Assembly (NCBI GenBank): GCA_030589965.1
Contig: JAUUZM010000112.1
Span: 1 to 8,746 of the forward strand
Direction: 5' to 3'
DNA from: Bacteroides sp.
GTDB taxonomy: Bacteria > Bacteroidota > Bacteroidia > Bacteroidales > SM23-62
DNA: 8,746 nt
Below the pieces are notes generated by a model. The model had not been told where the DNA came from, did no database searches, and saw nothing but the letters and a program-made list of their open reading frames with translations. Shown one piece after another: positions 6,139 through 8,746 of the stretch (its first letter is position 1; every line of letters begins with the position of its first letter). Made by a program: the position numbers and the translations under genes.

Positions 6139-6657
6139 ATGAGAACGATCAGAACAATAATCACGATACTCGCTTTGGTTGCAGTTTCAATTTCCTGTGA
6201 TAAAGATAATGATGACATTCATATAACTGGTTTTGAGGACCAGCTTCATAAGGCTGTGAATGAGTACAGGGTAGCACGCGGACTGAATGAATTGGCCCAT
6301 AATTTTGATGTCCTTTCAAGGGAATCAAAGGCACATGCTGAAGGCCGGGCCAATGGCAGCATTGCTGATAATATGATCCAGAACGACATGAATGAAAGAT
6401 GGCATACTGTAGATGATAAGCTGGGTGTTAATAATGTCACTAACCAGGCCAATATGGGATCTATCGTTACGGGTGACATTACAACCGGGAATGCCGCTTC
6501 CATCGCTGCACAAGTGGTTGCAAACTGGGCAGATAATCCTTCAGGAAAGGTACTGCTTGAAGGAGATTACACCATCCACGGTCCCGGTGAAGGCAAAACC
6601 TCTGACGGCAGGACCTACGTAATGCATATGATGTGTAAATTCACAAACCCGCAATAA
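6139..6657 (+). CDS. CAP/SCP-domain lipoprotein
   Basis: A 172-aa protein with a lipoprotein signal peptide (MRTIRTI start, hydrophobic core, SISC with Cys20 as the lipidated residue). The mature protein begins CDKDNDD; an acidic run just after the Cys resembles the lipoprotein export signal that sends Bacteroidota lipoproteins to the cell surface. Residues ~34-170 resemble the CAP (CRISP/antigen 5/PR-1) domain: an LHKAVNEYRVARGL helix, SKAHAEGRANG, VVANWADNPSGKVLLEGDYT, and a final YVMHMMCKF strand. The usual histidines appear lost: the DGF-type His region reads IADNM, and the SPGH motif reads NPSGK. A binding or structural role is therefore more likely than a metal-dependent activity. It lies 53 bp after prfB, where TAATTTTA (6110-6117) is a 7/8 match to the -7 box, and 18 bp before fumC, so it may be cotranscribed with fumC. 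The exact function of such proteins is not known. Confidence 0.8.
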   Translation: MRTIRTIITILALVAVSISCDKDNDDIHITGFEDQLHKAVNEYRVARGLNELAHNFDVLSRESKAHAEGRANGSIADNMIQNDMNERWHTVDDKLGVNNVTNQANMGSIVTGDITTGNAASIAAQVVANWADNPSGKVLLEGDYTIHGPGEGKTSDGRTYVMHMMCKFTNPQ

Positions 6658-6675
6658 ACTAAAAACCCTTTTACA

Positions 6676-8064
6676 ATGAGTGTACGGATCGAAAAAGATT
6701 CAATGGGTCCTGTTGAAGTCCCACAAGAAAAATACTGGGGCGCCCAGACCCAGCGTTCAGTTAATAACTTCAAGATCGGTACCCGGAAAATGCCCCCGGA
6801 GATCATTATGGGCTTTGCCTACCTTAAAAAGGCAGCAGCCCTCACCAACAATGAACTCGGTGTACTTGATGCAAAGAAGAGTGATCTGATTGCAAGGGTA
6901 TGCGACGAGATCATTGCAGGAACCCTTGATGATCAGTTTCCCCTGGTGATCTACCAGACCGGTTCCGGCACCCAGAGCAACATGAATACCAACGAGGTCA
7001 TCGCCAATCGCGCCCATGTCCTGGAAGGAAACAAGCTGGGAGAAGGCGAGAGGCTCATCCATCCCAACGATGATGTGAATAAGTCCCAATCCTCCAACGA
7101 CACTTTCCCAACAGCTATGCATATTGCGGCCTATTATGCCCTGATGACCTACACATTCCCGGGGATCAAAAAACTGCGGGATACCCTCGCCGCAAAAGCA
7201 GAGGCTTTTAAGGATACGGTAAAGATCGGCAGGACTCACTGGATGGATGCCACTCCCCTGACCCTTGGCCAGGAATTCTCGGGTTATGTAAGCCAGCTTG
7301 ACCATGGACTCAAAGCCCTGGAAAACTCCCTCCCCCACCTCACCGAGATCGCATTGGGAGGAACAGCGGTAGGAACCGGCATCAACACCCCAAAGGGCTA
7401 CTCCGAACTAGTGGCTAAAAAGATCGCTGAACTCACCGGATACCCTATCATTACGGCAGCCAATAAATTTGAATCACTGGCTGCACATGATGCCATCGTC
7501 GAAGCAAGCGGGGCCCTGAAACGCCTGGCCGTCAGCCTGATGAAAATCACCAACGACATCCGTGTCCTGGCCAGCGGTCCACGCTCCGGGATTGGTGAGC
7601 TTTTCATTCCCGCCAACGAACCCGGCTCATCCATTATGCCCGGAAAGGTAAATCCCACCCAGGCAGAAGCCCTGACCATGTGCTGCGCCCAGGTCATGGG
7701 GAACGATGTCACCATCACCATAGGCGGAAGCAACGGGCATTTTGAACTGAACGTCTTCAAACCCGTCATGATCGCCGCCTTCCTTGATTCTGCAAGATTA
7801 CTGGGAGACGCCTGCGCCTCCTTTAACGATAATTGCGCAGTAGGCATTGAGCCCAACCCGGACGTAATCAAGAAGAACCTGGATAATTCACTGATGCTGG
7901 TAACGGCCCTGAACACACATATTGGGTACGACAAGGCAGCAGAGATCGCAAAAAAAGCCTTCAAGGAAAATTCAACCCTGAAGGAAGCGGCCCTGGCCCT
8001 GGATTACCTGACAGAAGCTGAATTCGACGAGTGGGTGGATCCCTCAAAAATGACGGGTCAATAA
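6676..8064 (+). CDS. fumC: Class II fumarate hydratase (fumarase C)
   Basis: Iron-independent enzyme of the TCA cycle that reversibly hydrates fumarate to L-malate in the cytosol. At 462 aa it has the normal length for the homotetrameric class II enzyme. Signatures in order: TGSGTQSNMNTNEV (95-108), SSNDTFPTAMH (139-149), IGRTHWMDATPLTLGQEFSGY (184-204) with active-site His188, GGTAVGTG (228-235), and the fumarase/aspartase superfamily loop GSSIMPGKVN (317-326) with catalytic Ser318 or Ser319. KVNPTQ with the downstream GGSNGHFELN region, plus HWMDATPL, separates it from aspartase and argininosuccinate lyase. It follows the CAP lipoprotein by 18 bp and precedes the barrel gene by 14 bp. No SD is seen before the ATG; the leader has A at -3 and -1. 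It stands alone here, without other TCA cycle genes. Confidence 0.97.
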   Translation: MSVRIEKDSMGPVEVPQEKYWGAQTQRSVNNFKIGTRKMPPEIIMGFAYLKKAAALTNNELGVLDAKKSDLIARVCDEIIAGTLDDQFPLVIYQTGSGTQSNMNTNEVIANRAHVLEGNKLGEGERLIHPNDDVNKSQSSNDTFPTAMHIAAYYALMTYTFPGIKKLRDTLAAKAEAFKDTVKIGRTHWMDATPLTLGQEFSGYVSQLDHGLKALENSLPHLTEIALGGTAVGTGINTPKGYSELVAKKIAELTGYPIITAANKFESLAAHDAIVEASGALKRLAVSLMKITNDIRVLASGPRSGIGELFIPANEPGSSIMPGKVNPTQAEALTMCCAQVMGNDVTITIGGSNGHFELNVFKPVMIAAFLDSARLLGDACASFNDNCAVGIEPNPDVIKKNLDNSLMLVTALNTHIGYDKAAEIAKKAFKENSTLKEAALALDYLTEAEFDEWVDPSKMTGQ

Positions 8065-8078
8065 AATATCAGTATACT

Positions 8079-8746
8079 ATGAGAAGAATTACCACCATAA
8101 TATTATTAACCCTGAGCCTGACCCTTACCACAGCGAGCGCACAGCGGAGTTTTCTTGGACTAAGTTTCGGTGGATCCTTCCCCGGAGAGGAATTTGCCAA
8201 AAAAAGCCTGGAAGAAGACGGTGGATACGCCGAAAAAGGATTTGTCATAGAATTCACAGGCAGCTATATATTTGATTATTATTTCGGGATATCCGGATCT
8301 GCTACTTTCAGCAATAATGGAATGGACAGGGTCGCTTTCGGGGAGGATATTCTCGCCGGACTCCCACCTGCCAATCTTCCCGAAGATGCCATTGTCGACA
8401 TCAAGGTCGGTAACTGGATGTATACCAACATCATGGCCGGTCCCCTGCTAACCCTTCCCATCTGGAAACTGAATATTGACCTGAGGGCGATAGCCGGATT
8501 AAGTATTATGCTTTCCCCTCCCCAGGAGATCTATATACAAATTGACGGGGAAGAATTTTTCGACAAGCGCCACAACCAGAACGTAAGTTTTGCCTACATG
8601 TTCGGTCCGGCAATCCGTTTCAATTTCAATGAATCCACTGCGCTTCGCCTCTCAGCCGATTATTTTCGCAGCAAGCCCACTTTCACTACAGACGAGAGCG
8701 GAATGGTTTACGCCGTTACGGGTAAAACAAGTTACGCTATGAACAT
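8079..8746 (+). CDS. Outer-membrane beta-barrel protein, 5' part (runs off the window)
   Basis: An open frame from the ATG at 8079 continues without a stop to the end of the window (222 codons visible). The N-terminus is a clear signal peptide: MRRITTI start, Leu/Thr-rich core, and TASAQ with cleavage near residues 21-22. The mature part alternates hydrophobic and polar residues in Gly- and aromatic-rich strands separated by polar turns, for example KGFVIEFTGSYIFDYYFG, MAGPLLTLPIWKLNIDLRAI, and FAYMFGPAIRFNFNESTALRL. This is the pattern of the small porin-like outer-membrane barrels common in Bacteroidota. I cannot name a subfamily or a substrate. It begins 14 bp after fumC, with no separate promoter visible, so cotranscription or a promoter inside fumC are both possible. 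Confidence 0.85.
   Translation, partial: MRRITTIILLTLSLTLTTASAQRSFLGLSFGGSFPGEEFAKKSLEEDGGYAEKGFVIEFTGSYIFDYYFGISGSATFSNNGMDRVAFGEDILAGLPPANLPEDAIVDIKVGNWMYTNIMAGPLLTLPIWKLNIDLRAIAGLSIMLSPPQEIYIQIDGEEFFDKRHNQNVSFAYMFGPAIRFNFNESTALRLSADYFRSKPTFTTDESGMVYAVTGKTSYAMN

Noticed and set aside
6757..7338. Antisense ORF opposite fumC.
   Set aside because: It mirrors a conserved enzyme and has no signal of its own; it is a typical long shadow ORF.

Overview
The window looks like a chromosomal housekeeping segment from a member of the Bacteroidota, probably class Bacteroidia. The evidence is: secretion signals ending in an AQ pair (the caspase-like protein and the barrel protein at the right end), a lipoprotein whose Cys is followed by an acidic run, a RibD/PrmC/RecX cluster of the kind known from this phylum, AT-rich gene leaders without Shine-Dalgarno (SD) sequences, and two matches to the phylum's TAnnTTTG -7 promoter box. 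The species cannot be named from the sequence.

Left part (minus strand, 3579 down to 12): ribD (riboflavin biosynthesis, deaminase plus reductase) is followed after a 127-bp gap by a large exported protein with nine TPR repeats, two Ig-like beta-sandwich segments and a C-terminal caspase-like (peptidase C14) domain with its His/Cys dyad intact. A -7-like box in the gap suggests that the second gene has its own promoter.

Centre (plus strand, 3598 to 6085): prmC starts only 18 bp from the divergent ribD start and is followed by recX and prfB. PrmC methylates the GGQ glutamine of release factors, and prfB encodes its substrate RF2, so modifying enzyme and substrate sit in one short cluster. prfB is broken into two frames by an in-frame TGA (5059-5061). 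This is the classic autoregulatory +1 frameshift: AGGAGG, a 3-nt spacer, CTT TGA C. The complete RF2 is 4996-6085 with the frameshift (about 362 aa).

Right part (plus strand, 6139 to the end): a small CAP/SCP-domain lipoprotein, probably surface-exposed, then class II fumarase (fumC, TCA cycle) after 18 bp, then the 5' part of an outer-membrane beta-barrel protein after 14 bp, which runs off the window.

I saw no tRNA, rRNA, CRISPR array, insertion sequence or phage gene, and no gene-free stretch longer than about 130 bp. I did not find a wholly new system. The points most worth a second look are the SD-dependent prfB frameshift in a neighbourhood where no gene start shows an SD, the exported TPR/Ig/caspase protein, a perfect 10-bp hairpin inside prmC, the SPY (rather than SPF) recognition tripeptide in RF2, and the CAP lipoprotein lacking the usual histidines.
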